From: Bacteroidales bacterium
Lineage (GTDB): Bacteria; Bacteroidota; Bacteroidia; Bacteroidales; WCHB1-69
Reading direction: 5' to 3'
DNA: 38,944 nt
Assembly: GCA_024682995.1 (NCBI GenBank)
Contig: JAIKYR010000106.1
Span: forward strand, 1-38,944
Shown here one piece after another: positions 19,166-27,972 of the stretch. The translations under genes were made by a program, and so were the position numbers. Position 1 is the stretch's first letter. Each line of letters starts with the position of its first letter. The notes under the pieces were generated by a model. The model had not been told where the DNA came from and searched no databases. It saw nothing but the letters and a program-made list of their open reading frames with translations.

Positions 19166-20119
19166 TTAACGTTTTTGCGGGTTATAAATCTGCCGAGGCG
19201 AATAATGGTAGTCGGGCTTCACCTTGTCGGGGTTGGTGCCGCGCACGCTCTTCATGAAGACCCAGCGGCCCGACTCCTCCACAAAACCTTGGCTCAAGCT
19301 GGACTCGGGCACCAGGAAGGCAGCACTGGATAGGCCCTCCTCCATCGGGATCAGCTCATCGAAGATGATCATCGGCGCATTCACCGCCTTGTAGTCCATC
19401 TCTTTGGTTTTGGGGTTGTATTTCCCCGTACTCACCAGATACTGCTGCTGCTCGTAATTGAGGTGCAGCGTGGCGTTTTTGGAATACTCGAAGATGACGC
19501 GGCTGACCTTTTCAGGGTAGTTCTTGAAAATACGTCCTCCGAAAATCGGCACCTTTTCCTTGTTGAAATGCAGAATCTCGATAATTTTCTGATTGGTGAG
19601 CAGATTATTGCCATTCCATCCCAACAGTGTATAATAGGTGAAATCCTTTCCCTTCACTGGAATTATCTTGTAATAAACCGCGCCATACCAACGGTTATGG
19701 TTGCCGATCATCGTTTTAGGATAATCGATGGCGTTGCGTTTGTCATACAGGGGGAAAAGCAGGAATTTTTTTCTGGATTCATTATATATTTGGACAAATC
19801 CGAAATTCTCGACGGAATAATCCTGTTTCATCACATACCAGGTGAAAATGCGGAACACATTATCAGGGGAGGTGAGCACGGCGAAGTTCTTGACGGAATC
19901 CCATTTGTGCTCAAACGAGTGCGGGCGTTGCAGGACCTCTTCCAGTAAGGTCATGAAATCCTCGTTCAAGGCCAGACGTGCGGTTTCGTCGGGCTCGTTC
20001 ATCACCTGGTCGCGCAGGGTGATCAGCGAATCCTCCCACAGGCGGAAGCCGTAGTCCTTCTGGGCGGCAATAGGGAGGCCGCAGCAGATCAGGATGATAT
20101 AGGTGAAGATTCGTTTCAT
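19166..20119 (-). CDS. Secreted hypothetical protein (start corrected from 20140 to 20119)
   Basis: MKRIFTYIILICCGLPIAAQKDYG signal peptide; -7 box TATTTTTG (20130..20137) lies inside the longer track ORF, so the internal Met is preferred. Confidence 0.8.
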   Translation of the reverse strand: MKRIFTYIILICCGLPIAAQKDYGFRLWEDSLITLRDQVMNEPDETARLALNEDFMTLLEEVLQRPHSFEHKWDSVKNFAVLTSPDNVFRIFTWYVMKQDYSVENFGFVQIYNESRKKFLLFPLYDKRNAIDYPKTMIGNHNRWYGAVYYKIIPVKGKDFTYYTLLGWNGNNLLTNQKIIEILHFNKEKVPIFGGRIFKNYPEKVSRVIFEYSKNATLHLNYEQQQYLVSTGKYNPKTKEMDYKAVNAPMIIFDELIPMEEGLSSAAFLVPESSLSQGFVEESGRWVFMKSVRGTNPDKVKPDYHYSPRQIYNPQKR

Positions 20120-20129
20120 AAAAGGGTGG

Positions 20130-20137
20130 CAAAAATA
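20130..20137 (-). promoter_or_regulatory. Putative -7 box TATTTTTG
   Basis: caaaaata on + strand, about 11 nt upstream of ATG 20119. Confidence 0.5.
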
Positions 20138-20184
20138 CAAAAACTTAGGGGAATATCAAAAACGTTCCGTTTCCGTATTTTCTT

Positions 20185-20192
20185 TATCTTTG
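20185..20192 (+). promoter_or_regulatory. Putative -7 box TATCTTTG
   Basis: Matches TAnnTTTG, 37 nt upstream of ATG 20230. Confidence 0.55.
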
Positions 20193-20229
20193 CGGCTCAT
20201 TATGAAATAACCCAAATAAAACAACGAAT

Positions 20230-21435
20230 ATGGCAAAAGTTCTCATCATCGGGGCCGGCGGCGTAGGTGCCGTGGTAGCCCACAAATGCGCTTCCGTACC
20301 GGAAGTCTTCACGGAAATCATGCTCGCCTCCCGCACCAAATCCAAATGCGACAAGATCGCAGCCGAAATCGGAGGCAACCGCATCCAGACCGCACAGGTG
20401 GATGCCGACAATGTGGAGGAAACCATCCGCCTGATTGAAAGCTATAAACCCGACCTGCTGATCAACGTGGCCCTGCCCTATCAGGACCTTCCGCTCATGG
20501 ATGCCTGTCTGGCCACCAAGACCAACTACATGGACACGGCCAACTACGAGCCCCGCGACAAAGCCAAATTCGAGTACAGCTGGCAGTGGGCCTATCAGGA
20601 CCGCTTCAAAGAGGCCGGCATCATGGCCCTCCTCGGCTGCGGCTTCGACCCGGGCGTGACCAGCATCTACACCGCATACGCCGCCAAGCACTATTTCGAT
20701 GAGATCCACTACCTCGACATCGTGGACTGCAACGCCGGCGACCACGGCAAGGCCTTCGCCACCAACTTCAATCCCGAAATCAACATCCGCGAGATCACCC
20801 AGCGCGGCAAGTACTGGGAGAACGGCCAATGGGTGGAAATCGACCCAATGTCCATCCACCGTCCCGTGGATTACCCCAACATCGGCGAACGCGAATCCTA
20901 CCTGCTCTACCACGAGGAGCTGGAATCGCTGGTGCGCAGCTACCCATCCATCAAGCGTGCCCGCTTCTGGATGACCTTCGGACAGAAATACATCACCGTG
21001 CTCAATGTGCTGCAGGAAATCGGCATGACCAGCATCAAGCCCATCAACTACCAGGGTATGGACATCGTGCCGCTGCAGTTCCTGAAGGCCGTGCTGCCGG
21101 AGCCTTCTTCCTTGGGCGAAGGCTACCACGGACAGACCTCCATCGGCTGTCAGATTAAGGGTATTAAAGATGGCAAAGAGCGCACCTACTATGTCTATAA
21201 CAACTGCGACCATGCCGAATGCTTCAAAGAGATTGGCGCACAAGCCGTTTCATACACCACGGGTGTGCCCGCCATGCTCTGCGCCAAAATGATCCTCACC
21301 GGCACTTGGAAAGGTACGGGCGTGTTCAACGTGGAACAGTTCGATCCCGACCCGTTCATGAAGGAGATTGGCGGATACGGCCTGCCCTGGCACGAGGTCA
21401 TCGATCAGCCGCTACCCGTCTATAAGCACGAATAA
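20230..21435 (+). CDS. Saccharopine dehydrogenase family protein (carboxynorspermidine dehydrogenase-like)
   Basis: MAKVLIIGAGGVGAVVAHKCA Rossmann start, QVDADNVEETIRLI, NVALPYQDLPLMDACLATKTNYMDTANYEP, GCGFDPGVTSIYTAYA. Confidence 0.88.
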   Translation: MAKVLIIGAGGVGAVVAHKCASVPEVFTEIMLASRTKSKCDKIAAEIGGNRIQTAQVDADNVEETIRLIESYKPDLLINVALPYQDLPLMDACLATKTNYMDTANYEPRDKAKFEYSWQWAYQDRFKEAGIMALLGCGFDPGVTSIYTAYAAKHYFDEIHYLDIVDCNAGDHGKAFATNFNPEINIREITQRGKYWENGQWVEIDPMSIHRPVDYPNIGERESYLLYHEELESLVRSYPSIKRARFWMTFGQKYITVLNVLQEIGMTSIKPINYQGMDIVPLQFLKAVLPEPSSLGEGYHGQTSIGCQIKGIKDGKERTYYVYNNCDHAECFKEIGAQAVSYTTGVPAMLCAKMILTGTWKGTGVFNVEQFDPDPFMKEIGGYGLPWHEVIDQPLPVYKHE

Positions 21436-21469
21436 CGGACATCTTTGTCGAAAAAACAAAAAGAGAACA

Positions 21470-21553
21470 ATGAATCTGATTCAAAAAATCAAAGAAACAA
21501 CAACAACAACAGCTAATCCGGTTCTTGTTCGACTCATTTTCCTATCCAGATGA
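21470..21553 (+). CDS. Possible 27-aa small ORF (MNLIQKIKETTTTTANPVLVRLIFLSR) upstream of and in frame with the radical SAM gene
   Basis: ATG 21470 to TGA 21551..21553; 15 nt before ATG 21569; no homology evidence. Confidence 0.25.
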   Translation: MNLIQKIKETTTTTANPVLVRLIFLSR

Positions 21554-21568
21554 CAGTTAACCGGGTTC

Positions 21569-22627
21569 ATGATGACGAATAGGCGAAACCCTTTCAAGCG
21601 TTGGCTGTTCCGTATTTTCCGAAAAAACGAAACGGCTATTCATGAGCTGAACTATCTGTTTTGGGAATGTACCTGGCGGTGCAATCTGTCGTGCCGGCAT
21701 TGCGGCAGCGACTGCAAGGCTGAAGCGTGCGTCCAGGACATGCCCTTTGACGATTTCCTGAACGCCATTAAGCCCTTGGAAAAACGCTATCCGCGCAACA
21801 CCACCGTCATTGCCATCACGGGCGGTGAGCCGCTGTTACGAAAGGACTTGTCCGACTGCGGGCGAGCCCTGCGCCAGCACGGCTTCCAATGGGGAATCGT
21901 CACTAACGGCATGTTATACGACGAAGCCCGCCATAAAGAGCTTTTGGCGGCGGGTATGGGTTCTGTAACGGTAAGTCTGGATGGTCTGGAGGAGACACAC
22001 AACTGGCTCCGTCAGCATCCTGAGAGTTTCCGGCAGGCCTTGCGGGCTTTGAAACTCATTGCCAGCGCACCGCAACTCAACTATGACGTGGTGACCTGCG
22101 TGCACCAACGCAATCTGGCAGAACTTCCAGCCCTAAAAGAGACTCTCATCGCCAACGACATCCAGCACTGGCGACTTTTCACCATCGCCCCCATCGGACG
22201 TGCCGCCCATGACAAGGAGCTACAACTCACCCGTGCGCAAGTGGAATCTGTGTTCCAGTTCATCGCCGACACGCGCCGCGAGGGCCGCATCGACCTCAAG
22301 TTCAGCTGCGAGGCCTACACCGGAAAGTATGAGGAGATCGTACGCGACAGCTACTTCTTCTGCCGCGCCGGCATCAATATCGGCTCCGTGCTCATCAACG
22401 GTGATATCTCAGCGTGTCCCAACATCAACCGTTCTTTCGTCCAAGGCAACATTTATCATGACAGCCTTATGGATGTGTGGGACAATCGTTTCCAAGTCAT
22501 GCGCGAACGGAACTGGATGAAATGCGGTCCCTGCGCAAAATGCAACGATTACAGGCAGTGTCTGGGCGGAGCCATGCACTTGCGGGAAGGCAAAGACCAA
22601 AACATCATGCGATGCTGGAAGTTTTAA
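21569..22627 (+). CDS. Radical SAM/SPASM domain protein (resembles TIGR04133-type Bacteroidota enzymes)
   Basis: LFWECTWRCNLSCRHCGSDC (CX3CX2C), AITGGEPLLRKDL, SPASM-like Cys cluster CPNIN…CGPCAKCNDYRQCLGG…C. Confidence 0.9.
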   Translation: MMTNRRNPFKRWLFRIFRKNETAIHELNYLFWECTWRCNLSCRHCGSDCKAEACVQDMPFDDFLNAIKPLEKRYPRNTTVIAITGGEPLLRKDLSDCGRALRQHGFQWGIVTNGMLYDEARHKELLAAGMGSVTVSLDGLEETHNWLRQHPESFRQALRALKLIASAPQLNYDVVTCVHQRNLAELPALKETLIANDIQHWRLFTIAPIGRAAHDKELQLTRAQVESVFQFIADTRREGRIDLKFSCEAYTGKYEEIVRDSYFFCRAGINIGSVLINGDISACPNINRSFVQGNIYHDSLMDVWDNRFQVMRERNWMKCGPCAKCNDYRQCLGGAMHLREGKDQNIMRCWKF

Positions 22628-22657
22628 AAATCATCCTACGGATTCCCTGTTTTTTCG

Positions 22658-22665
22658 TATTTTTG
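22658..22665 (+). promoter_or_regulatory. Putative -7 box TATTTTTG
   Basis: Matches TAnnTTTG, 41 nt upstream of ATG 22707. Confidence 0.5.
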
Positions 22666-22706
22666 CCACGAATTTATTTTAGCATAAAAGAGTAAAACAT
22701 TTTTAT

Positions 22707-23759
22707 ATGAAAAAAATCCTGATCACTGGCGGCGCTGGCTTCATCGGTTCCCATGTTGTAAGACTTTTCGTCAACAAATATCCCGGTTACGACATCTATA
22801 ACTTAGACAACCTCACATACGCCGGAAACCTTGAAAATTTGGCGGACGTGGAAGGCAAGGCCAACTACCATTTCATCAAGGGTGACATTGCCGACCAGGA
22901 TTTCATCATGAAACTGTTTCAGGAGCATCAGTTTGACGGAGTCATCCATCTGGCCGCCGAGTCACACGTGGACCGATCCATCACCGACCCGATGACCTTC
23001 GTACACACCAACGTGCTGGGCACTGTGCATCTATTGAATGCCGCCCGCACCATCTGGAACGGCAATTGGGAAGGTAAAAAATATTACCAAATCTCCACTG
23101 ATGAGGTTTACGGAGCGTTAGGTGCCACGGGTGCGTTCCAAGAGACCACCCCATACAATCCGCACAGTCCCTACTCTGCCGCCAAGGCCAGCGCCGACCA
23201 TTTCGTACGCGCTTACCACGACACCTATGGGATGCCGACCGTCATCAGCAACTGCTCTAACAATTATGGTCCGTATCAGTTTCCGGAGAAGCTTATTCCT
23301 CTGTTCATCAACAACATAAAACACAACAAGCCGCTGCCCGTCTATGGTCAGGGCATCAACGTACGCGACTGGCTCTACGTGGAGGACCATGCTGAGGCCA
23401 TCGACCTCATCTTCCACAAGGCCGCTCCAGGCAGCACCTACAATATCGGCGGCAACAATGAGTGGCGTAACATCGACCTTATCAAAAAGCTGATTGAAAT
23501 CATGGACCGCAAGCTGGGCCGTCCGGAAGGGACTTCTATGGCCTTGATCACCTACGTCACCGACCGCGCCGGCCACGACCTGCGTTACGCCATCGATCCC
23601 ACCAAGATCAAGAACGAATTGGGCTGGCAGCCGAAAGTGAAATTCGATGAGGGTTTTGAGAAAACCGTGGACTGGTATTTGGCCAACGAAGAATGGTTCA
23701 ACCACGTCACTTCCGGAGCCTATGTGGACTACTACAAGAAAATGTACGAAGGACGATAG
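22707..23759 (+). CDS. rfbB: dTDP-glucose 4,6-dehydratase
   Basis: ILITGGAGFIGSHVVRLF, HLAAESHVDRSI, STDEVYGALG, YSAAKASADHFVRAYHDTYG, SNCSNNYGPYQFPEKLIPLFI. Confidence 0.93.
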   Translation: MKKILITGGAGFIGSHVVRLFVNKYPGYDIYNLDNLTYAGNLENLADVEGKANYHFIKGDIADQDFIMKLFQEHQFDGVIHLAAESHVDRSITDPMTFVHTNVLGTVHLLNAARTIWNGNWEGKKYYQISTDEVYGALGATGAFQETTPYNPHSPYSAAKASADHFVRAYHDTYGMPTVISNCSNNYGPYQFPEKLIPLFINNIKHNKPLPVYGQGINVRDWLYVEDHAEAIDLIFHKAAPGSTYNIGGNNEWRNIDLIKKLIEIMDRKLGRPEGTSMALITYVTDRAGHDLRYAIDPTKIKNELGWQPKVKFDEGFEKTVDWYLANEEWFNHVTSGAYVDYYKKMYEGR

Positions 23760-23789
23760 TCGGCGATGATTCCATAACCTTGCAGGAAC

Positions 23790-25223
23790 ATGATTTTCAG
23801 CTCGCTGACCTTCTTATTCCTATTTCTCCCCATTGTCATATGCTTGTTGGCACTTTGCCGGCGGGTGTCCTATCAGAATACACTCCTGTTCGTCGCCAGC
23901 ATCCTCTTTTATGCTTGGGGCGGTGTCAGCTACACGCTGATTCTTCTTGTATCCATATTCGTAAACTATATTTGTGGCCTGCTCATCGCCCGACGACGGT
24001 GGCGGACTTTCTGGCTGGCATTATCTGTCATCTTAGATTTGTCCGCACTGGCATTCTTCAAATACGCCAACTTTATAGTGGACAATTTCAATATTCTGGG
24101 CGGCGTGTTCGGCATCTCGCATATAACCCTTCGTAACATAGTGCTGCCCATCGGCATCTCTTTCTACACCTTCCAGGGCATCTCCTACCTTGTGGACGTA
24201 TATCGGGGTCAAGTGCAGGCGCAGACCAACATCATCAAGCTGGGCACTTATATCGCCCTTTTTCCGCAACTGATAGCCGGCCCCATCATCCGCTACCATG
24301 AAATCGAGCCTCAACTCTCGAACAGGGATTTCAGCTTCGGGAACATGTACGCGGGTATCTGTCGCTTCTGCATCGGACTAGCACGCAAAGTGTTCATTGC
24401 AAACCAGCTGGCAATCATTGCCGATGACATCTTCGCCCGCACACCGGGAACCATGCCCTGGTGGGCACTCTGGATTGGAGCCCTCTGCTACTCGCTGCAA
24501 ATATACCACGATTTTGCCGGATACTCCGACATGGCCATCGGGTTAGGCCGGATGTTCGGGTTCCGATTCCCCGAGAACTTCCACTTCCCCTATCTTGCCA
24601 CTTCCATCCGTGAGTTCTGGCGACGTTGGCACCTCACCCTCTCGGCCTGGTTCAAAGACTATCTTTACATTCCGTTAGGTGGGAACCGCAAAGGTGAAAA
24701 GCGCACCTTCCTCAATCTCTACATCGTATTCTTCCTCACAGGCCTCTGGCATGGCGCCAGTTGGACCTTCGTTGTCTGGGGTCTTTTGCACGGTTCTTTC
24801 ATGGTGTTGGAGCGCATCGGTTTCGACCGTCTTTTGGGCAAGGTATTCAAACCCTTGCAACACCTGTACGCACTATTGGTGGTAATTATCGCTTGGGTCT
24901 TTTTCCGTGCCGACGGAATCACATACGCCTTGCACTATGTGCGGCAGATGTTCGCCTTCGCCGGCAGCTCCGGCAGTGGCCTCTTCCTGCAACAATACCT
25001 CCAACCCTCTTTCATCCTGTTCGCCATCGTGGGCGTGGCCGGATGCACCCCGCTGTTCGCCCGCTGCCACGAGGCCCTTCAGACGGCCATCGCCAAAGGG
25101 AACAAACCGCTTTGGCACCTGCAGCACATCGGCACCATCGCTGCCATCACCATCCTGTTGCTGACGGTGAGCAGCTTTTTAGTTGCAGGCAGTTACAATC
25201 CGTTCATCTATTTCCGATTCTAA
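23790..25223 (+). CDS. MBOAT family O-acyltransferase (AlgI-like)
   Basis: Polytopic; FFKYANFIVDN, LPIGISFYTFQGISYLVDVYRG, FPQLIAGPIIRY, DFAGYSDMAIGLGRMFGFRFPENF, SIREFWRRWHLTLSAWFKDYLYIPLGGNR, LTGLWHGASWTFVVWGLLHG. Confidence 0.95.
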   Translation: MIFSSLTFLFLFLPIVICLLALCRRVSYQNTLLFVASILFYAWGGVSYTLILLVSIFVNYICGLLIARRRWRTFWLALSVILDLSALAFFKYANFIVDNFNILGGVFGISHITLRNIVLPIGISFYTFQGISYLVDVYRGQVQAQTNIIKLGTYIALFPQLIAGPIIRYHEIEPQLSNRDFSFGNMYAGICRFCIGLARKVFIANQLAIIADDIFARTPGTMPWWALWIGALCYSLQIYHDFAGYSDMAIGLGRMFGFRFPENFHFPYLATSIREFWRRWHLTLSAWFKDYLYIPLGGNRKGEKRTFLNLYIVFFLTGLWHGASWTFVVWGLLHGSFMVLERIGFDRLLGKVFKPLQHLYALLVVIIAWVFFRADGITYALHYVRQMFAFAGSSGSGLFLQQYLQPSFILFAIVGVAGCTPLFARCHEALQTAIAKGNKPLWHLQHIGTIAAITILLLTVSSFLVAGSYNPFIYFRF

Positions 25224-25225
25224 CC

Positions 25226-26377
25226 ATGAAAGAGCGCCAGAACCCCTATATTATCCTCACAGTCATCCTGTTCGTGTGCATGTTGGCTTTCCCCGCCTTC
25301 CACCTGGTGAGCCATCGCAACCAGGCGTCTGAAAGCCAACGGGAAAATAGGACCTTGGCTTCTTTTCCATCATTGAATCCGGCACGTTTGGACAAATTCC
25401 CAGCCCAGTTCGATTACTATTTCAACGACCATTTCCCTTTTCGGGATCAATTTTTGGATGCTTATTTCCTGTATTCCCTGTTCAATGACCAATCTCCCAC
25501 GCCGTCCGTTGTTATCGGTAAAGAGGATTTCCTTTTTTGTGGCAAAGAAGAGAAAGAGCTCTATGAAGGGACACTTGAGTTTACGGAGGAGCAGATGCGT
25601 ATGATAGCGGATGAGCTGGCACGACGTTATGACACTCTCCAGCGAATGGGCATCCGCTACTATGTGTTCCTGGCCCCCACCTCGTATGAAATCCATCCTG
25701 AATTTCTGCCACCCTATTTGCTGCGGGCTTCTGAAACGGCCACCGAAAAATTCTGTCGGGTGATGCGCGAGCGTGCGCCGAAAGTCCCACTCACCTACCT
25801 CAAGACCACACTCCTGAGCTATAAGGGAGACACGTTGCTATATCGCAAAAATGACAATCATTGGAATTTGCTTGGAGCAGAATATGGCGCGGAAAAAATC
25901 ATGGAGACGCTTTCTAAAGACAATCCGAAGCTGCCATCTTCCATCCGGCAGGATTTCATCATCACCCCATACGAACATGAAGGTGGCAATCTGTACTCCT
26001 GGATATCCATACGGGGAAATTCTCCCACATATCAGAAAGATCGGGAATATCACACGGTATATGCCGACACTGCAGATTTTTTCCTCACCGAGGATACTGT
26101 ACAGGACTTCACTCCTACTGAAGGATTTGCCTATCCATACGAATACGAAAAACAGTTCCGTACAAATCGCACTAATCATCCTAAAATTCTATTCATCCGT
26201 GACTCCTATTGCAACAACATCATACCTTTCGTCAGCCCTTATTTCCGCGAATCGCTTTTCATATTCGATGCTTGGCAGTACGGAGCCAATTGGGATATCA
26301 TCCGACAGGAAAAGCCCGATATCGTGGTGCTGATGATTTACGAACCACACATTCGAAACATTTTCAAGACGTTATAA
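25226..26377 (+). CDS. AlgJ/AlgX-like SGNH-hydrolase-type membrane-anchored protein (start corrected from track ORF 24761)
   Basis: ATG 25226 MKERQNPYIILTVILFVCMLAFPAF; ENRTLASFPSLNP, YFNDHFPFRDQFL, YRKNDNHWNLLGAEYGAEKIM, KILFIRDSYCNNIIPF. Follows the MBOAT gene by 2 nt. Confidence 0.85.
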   Translation: MKERQNPYIILTVILFVCMLAFPAFHLVSHRNQASESQRENRTLASFPSLNPARLDKFPAQFDYYFNDHFPFRDQFLDAYFLYSLFNDQSPTPSVVIGKEDFLFCGKEEKELYEGTLEFTEEQMRMIADELARRYDTLQRMGIRYYVFLAPTSYEIHPEFLPPYLLRASETATEKFCRVMRERAPKVPLTYLKTTLLSYKGDTLLYRKNDNHWNLLGAEYGAEKIMETLSKDNPKLPSSIRQDFIITPYEHEGGNLYSWISIRGNSPTYQKDREYHTVYADTADFFLTEDTVQDFTPTEGFAYPYEYEKQFRTNRTNHPKILFIRDSYCNNIIPFVSPYFRESLFIFDAWQYGANWDIIRQEKPDIVVLMIYEPHIRNIFKTL

Positions 26378-26382
26378 TTCTC

Positions 26383-27948
26383 ATGCAAATAAAACTCTCG
26401 AACATACGGATTCCCGTCGGCAGTAAAGACGGATTGGAGGCTGCGATAGACCGGCAGTTCGGCATACGCCCAGAAGACCTGCAGAACCTTCGGGTCGTGC
26501 GCCAAGCCATCGATGCCCGAAAGCGGAATAATGTGGTGTTCGACTATCAGGTTCTGGTTTCGTTACCCGAACAGTATCAGCACCTTATGAGTCAAGCTGG
26601 TGTATCGGCTTGGCAACCGCCCATGGAGGTGGACTATCCCCGTTGGCGTGGCACGCACAGACCCGTCGTGGTCGGTTTTGGGCCCTCGGGTATGTTTGCA
26701 GCCCTTTATCTGGCGCGTTGTCAGGCACGTCCCATCATCCTTGAGCGGGGTGAGAAGATTGAAGAACGTAAAAAGTCCGTAACGGATTTCATGAACAACA
26801 AGACGCTGAAAGCCCATTCCAACGTGCAGTTCGGCGAGGGCGGGGCCGGCACCTTCTCCGACGGCAAGCTTAACACCAACGTTCACAGCGAATACAACAC
26901 ATTTATTCTCAACGAGTTCCACAAACATGGAGCCAACGAGGATGTCACCTACATGCAGAACCCTCATGTGGGCACCGATTATCTGGAGAGGGTGGTCCGC
27001 AACATCCGTCTGGAAATCGAATCTCTTGGCGGGGAGTTTCATTTCAACACCATGTTTGTAGATTTCCGTCAGGAGGGCAGCCTATTGCATCTGCAGTGCA
27101 ACCCTGACATCAACCTCGACACTGAACATCTTCTGTTAGGGTTGGGCCATTCAGCGCGAGACACCATTCGTCAACTGCACGCCCATGGACTGCAGATGGA
27201 GCCCAAGCCTTTCTCCATGGGAGTGCGCATCGAGCATCTCCAGCAACGTGTCAACAGGATGCAGTACGGTGCCACCGCCAAATTGTTGCCTCCGGCCTCC
27301 TACAAGGGCGTGGTACATCTGAAAGAACGGAGCGTATATACCTTCTGCATGTGCCCCGGCGGTACTGTAATGGCCTCCGCCAGCGAACCCAACAGTATCG
27401 TCACCAATGGTATGAGTGAACGCAGCCGCGACAAGGCCAATGCCAACAGCGCCCTATTAGTCAACGTGACTCCTGAGGATTATTTCCACAACAGCCCGCT
27501 GGACGGACTGGCCTATCAGGAAAAATACGAGCGGATGGCCTTCGAGGTGGCTGGCGACTATCGGGCACCAGGCAATCTGATGGGCGAGTTTTTGCAAAAC
27601 AGGATAGCCCGGCAACACCGGAGTGTCACTCCCTCCTATCCGCACGGCATCGTCTATTGCGACCTCAACCGTTGCCTCCCCAACTATGTGGTTGAATCCC
27701 TGCGGGAGGCCATCCCATTGATGGGCCGTAAGATGCAGGGCTTTGCCGACCCGGATGCAGTGATGACTGGTGTGGAGACACGCTCTTCGTCGCCCGTGCG
27801 CATCCTGCGTGGCGACGACCGCCAGTGCGTCATCAAGGGCATATACCCGATGGGCGAGGGTGCCGGCTATGCAGGCGGCATCATGAGTGCCGCCATTGAC
27901 GGCCTCAAAACCGCAATAATCGCCACCAAAAGTTTTCCAGACGAATAA
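26383..27948 (+). CDS. NAD(P)/FAD-dependent oxidoreductase (start corrected to 26383)
   Basis: PVVVGFGPSGMFAALYLARCQARPIILERG, FGEGGAGTFSDGKLNT, GVRIEHLQ, FCMCPGGTVMASASEPNSIVTNGMS, MGEGAGYAGGIMSAAIDGLK. Confidence 0.9.
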   Translation: MQIKLSNIRIPVGSKDGLEAAIDRQFGIRPEDLQNLRVVRQAIDARKRNNVVFDYQVLVSLPEQYQHLMSQAGVSAWQPPMEVDYPRWRGTHRPVVVGFGPSGMFAALYLARCQARPIILERGEKIEERKKSVTDFMNNKTLKAHSNVQFGEGGAGTFSDGKLNTNVHSEYNTFILNEFHKHGANEDVTYMQNPHVGTDYLERVVRNIRLEIESLGGEFHFNTMFVDFRQEGSLLHLQCNPDINLDTEHLLLGLGHSARDTIRQLHAHGLQMEPKPFSMGVRIEHLQQRVNRMQYGATAKLLPPASYKGVVHLKERSVYTFCMCPGGTVMASASEPNSIVTNGMSERSRDKANANSALLVNVTPEDYFHNSPLDGLAYQEKYERMAFEVAGDYRAPGNLMGEFLQNRIARQHRSVTPSYPHGIVYCDLNRCLPNYVVESLREAIPLMGRKMQGFADPDAVMTGVETRSSSPVRILRGDDRQCVIKGIYPMGEGAGYAGGIMSAAIDGLKTAIIATKSFPDE

Positions 27949-27972
27949 GAATCATCCCAACTACACTATCCC

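Noticed and set aside
20200-21243. 347-aa minus ORF antisense to the saccharopine-dehydrogenase-like gene
   Set aside because: Val/Gly/His-rich antisense artefact of codon bias; the + strand protein has clear family motifs and a promoter.
24761-25225. N-terminal extension of the 538-aa track ORF (24761..26377)
   Set aside because: Overlaps the MBOAT gene in another frame; the real start is ATG 25226 with a signal-anchor sequence.
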